In this document: one piece after another, positions 52,087-60,904 of the stretch
How the letters are laid out: the number at the start of each line of letters is the position of its first letter
Position numbering within the stretch: the first letter of the stretch is position 1
NCBI RefSeq assembly: GCF_002914525.1
Contig: NZ_LODW01000059.1
Location: forward strand, 248,001 to 312,000
Direction of reading: 5' to 3'
Length of the DNA stretch: 64,000 nt
DNA from: Rhizobium hidalgonense
Lineage (GTDB): Bacteria; Pseudomonadota; Alphaproteobacteria; Rhizobiales; Rhizobiaceae
Notes under the pieces: generated by a model
What the model was told of the DNA's origin: nothing
The model's input: only the letters and a program-made list of their open reading frames with translations
The model's database searches: none
Made by a program: the position numbers and the translations under genes

Positions 52087-52742
52087 TCACGTTCACACTC
52101 TGGGACATTCTGCGCAACCTGCTGCTTGCCACCCGCTGGACGATCCTGCTCTCGCTCGTCTCGTTCATCGGCGGCGGCGCCGTCGGACTGGGGCTGCTGT
52201 TCCTGCGCATCAGCAAGCGCAAGGCATTCAGCGTGCTTGCGAAATATTATATCGAACTCTTCCAGGGCACGCCGCTGCTGATGCAGCTGTTCATCGCCTT
52301 TTTCGGTCTTGGCCTCTTTGGAATTGACGTCCCGGCCTGGCTTGCGGCGGGATTGGCGCTCACCCTGTGGAGTGCCGCCTTTCTCGCCGAAATCTGGCGC
52401 GGCTGCGTCGAGGCGGTCGCGAAGGGTCAATGGGAAGCTTCCGCCAGCCTCGGCATGGGGCGGTTGCAGCAGATGCGCTACGTCATCCTCCCGCAGGCGC
52501 TGAGGATCGCCATACCGCCCACGGTCGGTTTCTCCGTTCAAATCGTCAAGGGTACGGCGCTGACCTCGATCATCGGCTTCGTCGAATTGTCGAAAGCCGG
52601 CACCGTGGTCACCAATGCCACTTTCCAGCCCTTCACCGTCTACGGGCTCGTTGCCCTCATCTACTTCGCCCTTTGCTGGCCTTTGTCGAAAAGCAGCCAG
52701 ATCCTGGAAAGGAAGCTCAATGTCGCTCATCGCAGTCACTGA
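52083..52742 (+). CDS. Amino-acid ABC transporter permease 2 (importer B)
   Basis: A protein of 219 aa. FQGTPLLMQLFIAFFGLGLF and the EAA loop AVAKGQWEASASLGMGRLQQ near residue 117 place it with HisQ/GlnP. Its last 23 bp overlap the ATPase gene in another frame. Confidence 0.92.
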   Translation: MITFTLWDILRNLLLATRWTILLSLVSFIGGGAVGLGLLFLRISKRKAFSVLAKYYIELFQGTPLLMQLFIAFFGLGLFGIDVPAWLAAGLALTLWSAAFLAEIWRGCVEAVAKGQWEASASLGMGRLQQMRYVILPQALRIAIPPTVGFSVQIVKGTALTSIIGFVELSKAGTVVTNATFQPFTVYGLVALIYFALCWPLSKSSQILERKLNVAHRSH

Positions 52743-53445
52743 AGTCCGCAAGAGCTTCGGAAGCACGGAGGTGCTGAAAGGCATCAATCTCGATGTCGAG
52801 GCCGGCGAAGTCATCGCCATTATCGGCAGGAGCGGTTCGGGCAAATCAACCCTGCTTCGCTGCATCAACGGCCTGGAGACCATCACCGACGGTTCGATCT
52901 CCGTCGCCGGTGCGCAGCTCATCGATGACGAAGTGCATCTGAAGGCCCTGCGCCTCAAGGTCGGCATGATCTTTCAACAGTTCAACCTCTTTCCGCACCT
53001 GACGGCGGGCGGCAACGTCATGCTGTCGCAGACCGTGGTCAAGAAGACCCAGAAGGCCGAAGCCGAGGCCACCGCCCGCACAATGCTGGAGCGGGTGGGG
53101 CTCGCCCACAAGTTCGATGCCTATCCGGATGAGCTCTCGGGCGGCCAGCAGCAGCGCGTCGCCATCGCCCGTGCGCTCGCCATGCAGCCGGCAGCACTTC
53201 TTTGCGACGAGATCACCTCCGCGCTCGATCCGGAGCTGGTCGCCGAAGTGCTGGCTGTCGTGCGCGAGCTCGCCGCCGAGGGAATGACGTTGCTGATGGT
53301 CACCCACGAAATGAAGTTCGCCCGCGACGTCTGCAGCCGCGTCGTCTTCATGCATCAGGGCCGCGTCCACGAAATAGGCCGGCCGGAGGAGGTCTTCGCC
53401 AATCCGCAGACCGCAGAGCTGAAGCAGTTTCTCGGCGTCAGTTAA
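52720..53445 (+). CDS. Amino-acid ABC transporter ATP-binding protein (importer B)
   Basis: A protein of 241 aa. Walker A GRSGSGKS is at 36-43, signature LSGGQQQR near 140-147, Walker B ALLCDE, D-loop TSALDPE, H-loop VTHEMKFA. The ATG at 52720 lies inside the end of the permease gene with AAGGAAG before it. An internal frame start at 52615 is not real. Confidence 0.93.
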   Translation: MSLIAVTEVRKSFGSTEVLKGINLDVEAGEVIAIIGRSGSGKSTLLRCINGLETITDGSISVAGAQLIDDEVHLKALRLKVGMIFQQFNLFPHLTAGGNVMLSQTVVKKTQKAEAEATARTMLERVGLAHKFDAYPDELSGGQQQRVAIARALAMQPAALLCDEITSALDPELVAEVLAVVRELAAEGMTLLMVTHEMKFARDVCSRVVFMHQGRVHEIGRPEEVFANPQTAELKQFLGVS

Positions 53446-53543
53446 GGAGCGACGATGTGCTGCCGCTTATGCTGGTCCACGTCGTCGTCGGGGGTGCCAT
53501 TATTTGATATTGAGATTCGAGCCCCGTTGCTGCTCCGCGACGT

Positions 53544-54050
53544 TCATGACGTGGGCGGATGCAGCCGCGTGTCGAGGGCAAAGGCCTCCTGAAACTTCAG
53601 CGCATAGGCGCCCATCGCGCCGCCCGCCAGAAAAATCAGGTTCCAGCTATGCCGCGAGACCGCGCTCGGGATCGCGACGAAACGGTGCTGGCGAAGCAAA
53701 CCGTCTCCGAAGGCTTGCTGTCCGGCGCCGGGGATGCCCGGGTGCAGCCAGTTGGGATTGGGCACGCTTGTCGGATCGACAAGATGGATATCGCCGGCAT
53801 CGGCAATGACGGCTGCCGTCATCGTATGCGCCACGGTGTCGAGCGCCCGGAACCCCTTATGGACCGCGACCTCAAGGATCGCCGTCGCGGGATCGAGCGA
53901 GCAGTAGACCGCGCGAACCCCTTTGCTGTTCCAGCGACCCCCCACCCGATAGGCGCCTTCGCCGTTATCCCATGTCGGCGCGTGGACGGCCTGATCGAGC
54001 CGCCACACGACCAGTTCGGTCCCGCCGAGTGCGATCGGCAAAACGGTCAC
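53544..54050 (-). CDS. RES-domain toxin
   Basis: A protein of 168 aa. The RES fold motifs are visible: VWRLDQAVHAPTWDNGEGAY, GGRWNSKGVRAVYCS, the conserved Glu in ATAILEVAVHKG and a late Ser region. RES toxins degrade NAD+ in the cytoplasm. Its ATG overlaps the antitoxin stop (ATGA, 54047-54050). Confidence 0.9.
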   Translation of the reverse strand: MTVLPIALGGTELVVWRLDQAVHAPTWDNGEGAYRVGGRWNSKGVRAVYCSLDPATAILEVAVHKGFRALDTVAHTMTAAVIADAGDIHLVDPTSVPNPNWLHPGIPGAGQQAFGDGLLRQHRFVAIPSAVSRHSWNLIFLAGGAMGAYALKFQEAFALDTRLHPPTS

Positions 54051-54532
54051 GCATAGACACCGTATTCGAGGCGATCGAGATGATCCTCCACAAGCTCGAC
54101 ACCTGCGGGTGTCCCGAGAAGATCGATCGGGCGGCGCTGCTCAAATCCGACCGCTGGACGCTCCAGCCACTGTTCGGCCTCTGCCTGTGATCCGAAGATA
54201 TCCGTTGCCTTTGCGAGGATCTCAGCGAATTTCCACGCGCGGCCGCTCTGTTCCCGGCTGAGCGGCTTGGATGGCGTGTCTTTCCGCCGCTGCCATGTGC
54301 GTAAGCTCATGCCCACGGCCTTTTCAAGGGATTCGTTCTTGCCGATGACGACGAGGGTGTCGACAAGATGATCGAGCGCCGATGCAGGCAGGCCGTGCAG
54401 GAGCAGTTCATGGGCATCGAGCGCATTGGTCAGGCGACGCGATAAAATGCGCGAGCCGCCGAGTAATGCTTCGATTTTTTGCAGTTCACCGCTGCCTGCC
54501 GCTGGAGACGGTGTTTTTGCTGCGACGGCCAT
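54047..54532 (-). CDS. Xre/MbcA/ParS-type antitoxin (DUF2384)
   Basis: A protein of 161 aa. The first 100 residues hold an Xre-like HTH region (LPASALDHLVDTLVVIGKNE; AVGMSLRTWQRRK). The C-terminal ATDIFGSQAEAEQWLERPAV and RPIDLLGTPAGVELVEDHLD are the DUF2384 toxin-binding signature. It neutralises the RES toxin encoded next and probably represses the operon. It is the first gene, with its promoter in the 54533-54672 gap. Confidence 0.92.
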   Translation of the reverse strand: MAVAAKTPSPAAGSGELQKIEALLGGSRILSRRLTNALDAHELLLHGLPASALDHLVDTLVVIGKNESLEKAVGMSLRTWQRRKDTPSKPLSREQSGRAWKFAEILAKATDIFGSQAEAEQWLERPAVGFEQRRPIDLLGTPAGVELVEDHLDRLEYGVYA

Positions 54533-54672
54533 GATCTTTCTCCTGCGTCATCTGACGCTCTATATATGTCATGTGTCGCAATTATTATCAAGTTGACGGG
54601 CTCCACTGGCGTGCCCGCGAAACCTGCCTTCTCGCTGCCGCGCTGAATGAGCGGGGAGCAGCGATGTTACCG

Positions 54673-54710
54673 CCTCAGGGTACGGCAGCCAGGGCTGCCG
54701 TACCCTGAGG
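54673..54710. terminator. 18-bp perfect inverted repeat
   Basis: The arm CCTCAGGGTACGGCAGCC is repeated inverted after 2 bases. It lies 4 bp beyond the PspA-like stop codon, so on the minus transcript it would form a very stable hairpin, but no U-tract follows. Confidence 0.65.
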
Positions 54711-54714
54711 ATTG

Positions 54715-55449
54715 TCAGCTTTTGGTGCCGGTGGGCGCCGGCAGCAGGACGGGCTCGGCCGACTGTCTGGGCAGCATCAATTGGGCAAGAATATCGTCGG
54801 CCGAATGGCTCGAGCCACCAATGCCGGCTTCGCGCAATTGACGATCGAGATCGCCGCCGTTTTCCATTGCGGCCAGTTCAGCACCGGCTTCGATGCGGCC
54901 GGCCGTAATTTCCTGGCGTTTCTTGATGCGTTCGAGACTTTCGACGGCGCTGCCGAGACGAGTGTTGATGCCCGACTGGTTATGGGCAATCGCCGATTGA
55001 GCGCGCAGCAGCGACTCGTTGGCTTTGACGTTCTCAACCTCGCGCTTCATCTGGGCAATACGACCTTCGGTGTCCTGGATCGTCCGCAGCATCTGCTGCT
55101 GGCGCGGCAGCAGCCGATCGAGTTCTTCCTGGTCGCGCTGCACTTCGGCACGGCTGGTGGCGATGCGCTGAGCGAGAGCCTGAGCGAGATCGGTGCGGCC
55201 CGCCGAGATTGCAGCGCGCGCACTGTCGGTATCCTTGGTTTCCTTTGCGCGGTTTTCTTCAAGCCGGCGCATAACGCTCTTGTTGGACGCCATGATGCCG
55301 GCCAGATCGGAGCGCGCCCGGCGCAGCGACTGTTCGGCGTCGCGGATTTCCTGGTCGAGAATGCGCATCGACTGGTTGTCGGCGGCAGCTTCCGCTGCCT
55401 CGTTGATGCCGCCACGAATGGCGGTGAAAATCTTTCCCCAGGTGCTCAT
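54715..55449 (-). CDS. PspA/IM30-family protein (YjfJ-like)
   Basis: A protein of 244 aa, almost all coiled coil (about 15-190: MRILDQEIRDAEQSLRRARS; RIAQMKREVENVKANESLLR), with an N-terminal amphipathic start MSTWGKIFTAIRGGINEAAE. PspA-type proteins coat and stabilise the inner membrane under stress. The last 45 residues are Gly/Ser/Pro-rich. ATG at 55449 overlaps the stop of the DUF2170 gene by 4 bp. Orthologous pairs in enterobacteria are yjfI-yjfJ. Confidence 0.88.
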   Translation of the reverse strand: MSTWGKIFTAIRGGINEAAEAAADNQSMRILDQEIRDAEQSLRRARSDLAGIMASNKSVMRRLEENRAKETKDTDSARAAISAGRTDLAQALAQRIATSRAEVQRDQEELDRLLPRQQQMLRTIQDTEGRIAQMKREVENVKANESLLRAQSAIAHNQSGINTRLGSAVESLERIKKRQEITAGRIEAGAELAAMENGGDLDRQLREAGIGGSSHSADDILAQLMLPRQSAEPVLLPAPTGTKS

Positions 55450-55892
55450 GCGGCAATCTCCCCGCTTTTCCATTCTTCGATCATGTGTGCCGCATCGACG
55501 GCATTGGCCGCCAGAATTGCCACCTCTTCGACCACTGTGTCGGCCGGCGAGTGCGCAGACAGCGAACCGAACAATTCATACCACTCCTCACTGTCGATCG
55601 TGGTGATGCCGAAGCTGGAGAGCGGCACGAATTTGTGAGTCTTCAACACCATGCGTTCGAAGGCTTCGCGATTGGGCACGTCTTTGCACGGCAACAAAAC
55701 GGCGCTGACGAGGATATCGCGCTCCCCGCTCACCGCAACGAAGACGTCGAGATCGCCTTTTTCCTTGAGAGTGACGCAGATGACGTCGCCATGCTCGGGT
55801 ACGGCGACGTCCACATCGCCGAGTGCCTCCGGATCGGCGGCGAACAGACGCGTTAAGGTGGTGAGGTTCCAGGTCTCCAAAAAGTCCTCCAT
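55446..55892 (-). CDS. DUF2170-family protein (YjfI-like)
   Basis: A protein of 148 aa. CVTLKEKGDLDVFVAVSGER and LPCKDVPNREAFERMVLKTH match the DUF2170 family always found beside PspA-like genes. Cytoplasmic and acidic; molecular role unknown. It is the first gene of the two-gene minus-strand arm of the envelope-stress island, divergent from the ion channel gene at 55998. Confidence 0.85.
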   Translation of the reverse strand: MEDFLETWNLTTLTRLFAADPEALGDVDVAVPEHGDVICVTLKEKGDLDVFVAVSGERDILVSAVLLPCKDVPNREAFERMVLKTHKFVPLSSFGITTIDSEEWYELFGSLSAHSPADTVVEEVAILAANAVDAAHMIEEWKSGEIAA

Positions 55893-55997
55893 CAGTTAGA
55901 ATTCCGAAAAATATCTGGGTATTCGATATGCCACTTAAAGGGGTGGCGCGCTAAATAAATTTCGCTAGGTTACGCACTGGGAACGGGGGCGAATCGC

Positions 55998-57053
55998 GTG
56001 CCATTTATCGCTTCATTACTGCGGCGCGTATATCTCTCGCTCAGCGAATTGGCCTGGTCCGCCCTTTTTATTCTTCTCGTGATCCATCTGGCCGCCTCAT
56101 ACCTGCTCTTTATGCTGGCCGGCGAAGGCGATCTCGTCGGCAATCCGATCGATTTTCTTTACTACTATATGGTGACATCAACGACCGTCGGCTATGGAGA
56201 TCTTTCCCCAAAATCGGGGCTTGGACGCATTATTGCCGTCCTCGTCGTTCTTCCCGGCGGCATCGCCATCTTCACCGCCGTTCTTGGCAAATTGTTGACA
56301 ACGATCGGCACGATCTGGAGAAACCGCATGCGCGGATTGGGTGACTATAGGGAACGCACCGGCCATATCATCGTCTTGGGATGGCAGGATGGGCAGACGC
56401 ATCAGACACTGCGGCTGCTGCATGCAGAACGGCAGGCCGACGAACCGATGAGCGTTCTGGTTGCCAAGGATCTGGCGGAAAATCCCGCCAGCGATTACGC
56501 CGACTATATCAGAACCGAGCGGCTTTCCGATGCCGACGCTCTGATGCGGGCCGGGGTGGCCCAGGCGCGCGCAATCATCGCGCGCGGCGCAAATGACGAC
56601 GAGACGCTGGCCGCCGTGCTGATTGCCGAAGACCATGCGCCCAATGCCCACATCGTCGCTTACTTCGCCGACGACCGCACAGCACAGATGGTCAAACAAC
56701 TCAGGCCGCGCGTCGAGGCGGTGGGCTCGCTCGCCGAGGAGCTGTTGTCGCGTGCAGCCCGGGATCCGGGTTCTTCGGAGATCGCCGCACGGCTGCTGTC
56801 GGCCGCCTCTACCGACACGGCCTTTTCCCTGCCGGTCCCGACTTTGCAACGGCCGCTGCTCTATGGAGACGTGTTTTTGAGCCTCAAGCGTGAGCATAAC
56901 GTGACGCTGGTGGGCTTGCTCAGCCAGGGCATCACCGACCTCAACTGCCGCGACGAGGTGCTGATGCGAGGCGGCGAAACCCTTTACTACATCAGCGGAA
57001 TGCGGCTAGATCCCGCCGCCATCGCTTGGGCTCGAATGGGAGACGTATCATGA
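55998..57053 (+). CDS. Two-helix ion channel with TrkA-like cytoplasmic domains
   Basis: A protein of 351 aa. Two membrane helices (about 18-42 and 78-100) flank a pore loop with the potassium selectivity filter TVGYG at residues 63-67. A cytoplasmic RCK/TrkA-N-like domain follows (GHIIVLGWQDG; ERLSDADALMRAGVAQARAI) and a TrkA-C-like end (LMRGGETLYYISG). It is a probable K+ channel gated by a nucleotide or metabolite. GTG start at 55998. It overlaps the DUF2491 gene by 4 bp. Confidence 0.9.
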   Translation: MPFIASLLRRVYLSLSELAWSALFILLVIHLAASYLLFMLAGEGDLVGNPIDFLYYYMVTSTTVGYGDLSPKSGLGRIIAVLVVLPGGIAIFTAVLGKLLTTIGTIWRNRMRGLGDYRERTGHIIVLGWQDGQTHQTLRLLHAERQADEPMSVLVAKDLAENPASDYADYIRTERLSDADALMRAGVAQARAIIARGANDDETLAAVLIAEDHAPNAHIVAYFADDRTAQMVKQLRPRVEAVGSLAEELLSRAARDPGSSEIAARLLSAASTDTAFSLPVPTLQRPLLYGDVFLSLKREHNVTLVGLLSQGITDLNCRDEVLMRGGETLYYISGMRLDPAAIAWARMGDVS

Positions 57054-57709
57054 TCGGCTGGTTTGGCAGAGACAAGAACGAAAAGCCCTTACCCAGGGAA
57101 CTCGGCCCCTTGAGCGCTGCTGTCGGCGGCGCACTGGAAATCGATTTCCTCTCCCTCGAGGCCGAGGCCCTGGGTGGCGAGCCGGCCATGCCGCTGCCGC
57201 TGAGCGGCCCCTTCATCATTGCCGGCTACGGCGAGATTTCGCTCGATGCCGCGACGGTTCTGTCGCGTTACTACGATGAAGACCACCGGATGATCCAGGT
57301 GATGTCGACGTCGGGCCAGCCGGGGGATGCCGTCGACGACATCAGCTTTTATCAGCCCTGGGACAGCGTCGTGCCTACCGGGCAAAGCGAATGGAGGCGC
57401 TGGACCGGGCCGGACGGCCTGATCGGCCAGCCATCTTACGATGCCGACGGTATCCTCTATAGCCGCTTCTGGGGCGAGGGCCCGGAGCGCGCCCAACTGG
57501 TGGAGTTTGTCGAAAAGGTCGACGATGGTGAAGAGCAGCGCTCCATTCACCAGACCTGCATGTTGTATTATCGCCCGCTCGGCTCGACGCGTGAAATGCT
57601 GCTGATCAATGTCGAGCGCGACCTCGATCTCAGGCAGAGCCAGGCGGGAAGCTCGGTGGAATTTCTGATCGGCTATGGGCTCACGCCAGCCGATGTTCGT
57701 CGCGTCTGA
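57050..57709 (+). CDS. DUF2491-family protein (YjfK-like)
   Basis: A protein of 219 aa. LPRELGPLSAAVGGALEIDF, DEDHRMIQVM and FWGEGPERAQLVEFVEKVDD match YjfK-type proteins. No membrane segment is seen. The ATG at 57050 overlaps the channel stop, and an upstream in-frame ATG at 57026 is ignored. Function unknown; always found with PspA/DUF350 genes. Confidence 0.85.
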   Translation: MIGWFGRDKNEKPLPRELGPLSAAVGGALEIDFLSLEAEALGGEPAMPLPLSGPFIIAGYGEISLDAATVLSRYYDEDHRMIQVMSTSGQPGDAVDDISFYQPWDSVVPTGQSEWRRWTGPDGLIGQPSYDADGILYSRFWGEGPERAQLVEFVEKVDDGEEQRSIHQTCMLYYRPLGSTREMLLINVERDLDLRQSQAGSSVEFLIGYGLTPADVRRV

Positions 57710-57742
57710 CACCATATCAATTTTTGGCGGAGGAGTTTTTCA

Positions 57743-58144
57743 ATGCTCGATTATGTGGCGGGTCTGCCTGCCTTCCTTGGTTATTTCGCCGTCGGTCTTG
57801 GCGCCTTCACCGTTTTTTCGGTGATTTACACATGGCTCACGCCGCAAGCGGAGGTCCAGCTCATTCGCGCCGGCAATCTTGCAGCCGTTACAGCATTCCT
57901 GGGCGCGCTTGTCGGTTTCAGCCTGCCTCTGGCTTCAGCCGCAGCCAATTCGGTCAGCATCATCGATTACATCATATGGGCGGTGATCGGCATCCTGGCG
58001 CAGATCCTCGCTTACTACATCGCGAATTTCACCATGACGGACCTGCATGAGAAGATCACTGCCGACAATATCGCCGCGGGCATATGGGGCGGCGGCATCG
58101 CACTCGTCATCGGTATTCTCAATGCCGCCTGCATGACCTATTGA
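57743..58144 (+). CDS. DUF350 membrane protein (YjfL-like)
   Basis: A protein of 133 aa with four membrane helices (GYFAVGLGAFTVFSVIYTWL; AVTAFLGALVGFSLPLASAA; YIIWAVIGILAQILAYYIAN; a final one near IALVIGILNAA). NLAAVTAFLGALVGF is the repeated DUF350 half. GGAGGAG ribosome binding site. Confidence 0.9.
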   Translation: MLDYVAGLPAFLGYFAVGLGAFTVFSVIYTWLTPQAEVQLIRAGNLAAVTAFLGALVGFSLPLASAAANSVSIIDYIIWAVIGILAQILAYYIANFTMTDLHEKITADNIAAGIWGGGIALVIGILNAACMTY

Positions 58145-58154
58145 GGGGGCAACG

Positions 58155-58757
58155 ATGCGTAGACGCAAGAGCGGGCACAGACGACCTTTCCTGGCCCTCG
58201 GCACGATCGCTGCCTCGACCCTGGCTCTATCCGGGTGCGGCGAGCAGACGCCTCCGGAGGTCATGTTCACCTCCGTCGACCAATGCGTGGCATCCGGCAT
58301 GGACCGGCAGGTCTGCCAGGCCAGCTATCAGGACGCCATGCGGGCTCATCTCGCCACCGCGCCGCGTTTCAACGGCATGGCCGCCTGCGAGGCCGAATAC
58401 GGCTCGGGCCATTGCACGGAGCAGCCGGCCAATACAGTCCCCAACAATACCGGCGCAAGCGGCAGCTTCTTCATGCCGTTCCTGGCGGGCTACATGCTGT
58501 CCTCGGCGCTGAACAACATCGGCGACTACAATGTTTATCGCCAGCGCCAGGTCGACAGTGGCTACTACTACGGCTCGACGCCGATTTATCGCAATCGTTC
58601 GGGGCAGACGGTGACAACGACAGTTCGCTCAGGCGGCACGGGCAACGACGCTCTGACTGCGCCCTCGCGCCAGAGTGTCAAGCCGGTCAACGTCAATACT
58701 CGCACCGTCGCCCGTCAAGGCTTCGGTGGCCGTTCATCGTTCAGTTTCGGCGGCTGA
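58155..58757 (+). CDS. DUF1190 lipoprotein (YjfM-like)
   Basis: A protein of 200 aa. The N-terminal basic start has a lipobox LALSGC at about residues 27-32, so it is a lipoprotein. FTSVDQCVASGMDRQVCQAS and AACEAEYGSGHC supply paired cysteines. The C-terminal half is low-complexity Gly/Ser/Tyr/Arg. It ends 1 bp before the ATP-grasp start. Confidence 0.88.
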   Translation: MRRRKSGHRRPFLALGTIAASTLALSGCGEQTPPEVMFTSVDQCVASGMDRQVCQASYQDAMRAHLATAPRFNGMAACEAEYGSGHCTEQPANTVPNNTGASGSFFMPFLAGYMLSSALNNIGDYNVYRQRQVDSGYYYGSTPIYRNRSGQTVTTTVRSGGTGNDALTAPSRQSVKPVNVNTRTVARQGFGGRSSFSFGG

Positions 58758-58758
58758 C

Positions 58759-59916
58759 ATGAAACGCATCACCCTTCCGGCCCGTCCCGACTGGCGTGAC
58801 AAGGCGCGCGCCGTCGGCTTCGGCTTTCACGTCATGTACGGCGAGCCCTACTGGCTCGACGATGCCGCCTATACATTCACGCTCGATGAGATCGAGACTG
58901 GGATCGAAGAGCCGAGCCAGGAATTGCACGACATGTGCATGGATATGGTCGGTGATATCGTCGAAAGCGAAGAGGCGCTCGACCGGCTGGCCATTCCGGA
59001 AGATCTGCGCGATGTCGTGCAGCGCTCCTGGCAGCGCCGCGACCGGCATCTCTACGGCCGGTTCGACCTTGCCTATGACGGCACCGGCCCCGCCAAATTG
59101 CTCGAATACAACGCCGATACCCCGACCTCGGTGTTCGAGACGGCCTATTTCCAGTTCAACTGGCTGACCGACCAGATGGCTTTGGGTGTCTTGCCCGATG
59201 ATGCGGACCAGTACAATTCCTTGCAGGAAAGCCTGGTCGAGGCGTTCGAGCAATTTTCCAAAGGGCCGGTCTTTCACTTCGCTGTGATGACCGACAATGA
59301 GGAGGATCGCGGCACGACGGTTTATCTGATGGACTGTGCCGTGCAGGCCGGCCATCGCGTCGAGCTTCTGGATATACGCGAGATCGGCATCGATCCGCAG
59401 GGCCGTTACACTGACCTCCAGGACCGGGTGATCGACCGCTGCTTCAAGCTATATCCTTGGGAATTCATGCTGCGCGAGCCGTTCGCCCGCGAGCTCGCAC
59501 GCTCCGGCGATGTTTTCATCGAGCCCGCCTGGAAGGCCGTGCTTTCCAACAAGGGGCTTCTGCCTCTGCTCTGGAAGCGCAACCCCAATCACCCCAACCT
59601 GCTGCCGAGCTATTTTGCCGACGACCCGGCGGCCTCGGCCTTGACCGACTATGTGCGCAAGCCGCTGCTGTCGCGGGAAGGTGAGAACGTCACGATATTC
59701 CGGGATGGTCAGGAAGTAATGTCGGCCCCCGGCGATTACGGCGAGGAAGGCTTCGTCGTTCAGGCCTATGCCCCGCTTTTCGAAAGCGATGGCGGCTTCG
59801 CCGTTCTCGGCAGCTGGGTCGTCGGCGACCGTGCCTGCGGCCTTGCCGTTCGCGAAGACCGCTCGCGCATAACCGCCAACCTGTCGCGTTTTGTGCCGCA
59901 CGTCATCATAGATTAA
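58759..59916 (+). CDS. Glutathionylspermidine-synthase-like ATP-grasp ligase (YjfC-like)
   Basis: A protein of 385 aa. ARPDWRDKARAVGFGFHVMY, the metal-binding LLEYNADTPTSVFETAYFQF, WKAVLSNKGLLPLLW and YVRKPLLSREGENV define the C-terminal synthetase half of glutathionylspermidine synthase; the N-terminal amidase half is absent. It should form an amide bond on a peptide or polyamine using ATP. The real acceptor in this island is not known. Start at 58759, immediately after the lipoprotein gene. Confidence 0.9.
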   Translation: MKRITLPARPDWRDKARAVGFGFHVMYGEPYWLDDAAYTFTLDEIETGIEEPSQELHDMCMDMVGDIVESEEALDRLAIPEDLRDVVQRSWQRRDRHLYGRFDLAYDGTGPAKLLEYNADTPTSVFETAYFQFNWLTDQMALGVLPDDADQYNSLQESLVEAFEQFSKGPVFHFAVMTDNEEDRGTTVYLMDCAVQAGHRVELLDIREIGIDPQGRYTDLQDRVIDRCFKLYPWEFMLREPFARELARSGDVFIEPAWKAVLSNKGLLPLLWKRNPNHPNLLPSYFADDPAASALTDYVRKPLLSREGENVTIFRDGQEVMSAPGDYGEEGFVVQAYAPLFESDGGFAVLGSWVVGDRACGLAVREDRSRITANLSRFVPHVIID

Positions 59917-59950
59917 GGCGACACAACAGTTCTCCTTATGCCATCTTCTT

Positions 59951-60841
59951 ATGCAAACATCAGAAAACATTCTCATGACCGATCCTGTCAGCGTCTATTC
60001 ATTGCCCGGAACGTGCTTTTTCGATCTGGCTCCGGCTGCAGGCGGCGAGCCTTATCGTATATTCCTGTCCATTCCGGCGGAGAAACCGCCGGCGGGAGGA
60101 TGGCCTCTTCTCGTGATGACCGACGGCAACGCCACATTTCCCTTCGCGGTTGCCAGCCTGGTAACACAGGCGCCTTATCCCACGGGTACGAATATCAGTT
60201 GGGGGGTGATCGCGGCGATCGGCTACCCAACCGACGAGCCCTACGATGCGCTCCGCCGGTCCTGGGACCTCGGTCCTCCGCCGGTCAAATCCTATCCACC
60301 CTTCGTTGAGGGCGGTCCTCCGGTTGTCATTGGAGGGACCGGTAAACTGGTGGACTTCATCGAGAACGAGTTGATAGCGCGGATTGCCGAGATGGCGACC
60401 CTGGATCCGCTGCGCCGATCGCTTTTCGGGCATTCCTTCGGCGGCCTCTTTACGCTCTATGCTCTGTTCGAACGGCCGGGACTGTTTGCCAATTGGATTG
60501 CGGCAAGCCCAACCATCTATTGGGAAAACAGCGAAATCCTCAACAATGAGGCGCAACGTCGAGCGATACCGGGACATGCGGCTTTCCTGCATTTGTCGGC
60601 CGGAGAATACGAAGGCGATGAGCTGGCACCCTTTCAGTATCGGAACGACGATGCCGCGACACGCCTGGAAAAGAGGAAGACGGAGCGGACCATCCTCCTG
60701 GCGCAGGAGATGGCGGAGCGCCTAAACGGCACTGCAGACGGATTGCGTGCCGAATTCGAGCTTTATGCCGGTCAGACCCACATGTCGGTACTTGCGGCGG
60801 CCGTAAACCGTGCGGTCAGCATCGCCTTCGCCATCGGGTGA
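59951..60841 (+). CDS. Alpha/beta-hydrolase esterase (BesA/enterochelin-esterase-like)
   Basis: A protein of 296 aa. The nucleophile elbow GHSFGG is near residue 157, HMSV supplies the late His, and there is a putative oxyanion loop near VMTDGNATF. These enzymes cleave siderophore or other esters. No signal peptide is seen. The start may instead be the ATG at 59975. It follows the ATP-grasp gene by 34 bp and may belong to the island or be a separate gene. Confidence 0.82.
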   Translation: MQTSENILMTDPVSVYSLPGTCFFDLAPAAGGEPYRIFLSIPAEKPPAGGWPLLVMTDGNATFPFAVASLVTQAPYPTGTNISWGVIAAIGYPTDEPYDALRRSWDLGPPPVKSYPPFVEGGPPVVIGGTGKLVDFIENELIARIAEMATLDPLRRSLFGHSFGGLFTLYALFERPGLFANWIAASPTIYWENSEILNNEAQRRAIPGHAAFLHLSAGEYEGDELAPFQYRNDDAATRLEKRKTERTILLAQEMAERLNGTADGLRAEFELYAGQTHMSVLAAAVNRAVSIAFAIG

Positions 60842-60878
60842 TCGACCGACAGGTGAGGGCCTTCGCTGATCTATTTCT

Positions 60879-60899
60879 GGCCAGCGCCGCTGGCCTTTC
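60879..60899 (+). terminator. Terminator between convergent esterase and LacI genes
   Basis: GGCCAGC and GCTGGCC arms around GCC, followed by TTTCG, in the 63-bp convergent gap. Confidence 0.5.
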
Positions 60900-60904
60900 G
60901 GCGC

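Noticed and set aside
59938..60309. 123-codon plus frame overlapping the esterase start
   Set aside because: A frame-shifted shadow of the esterase gene, which has the GHSFGG motif.
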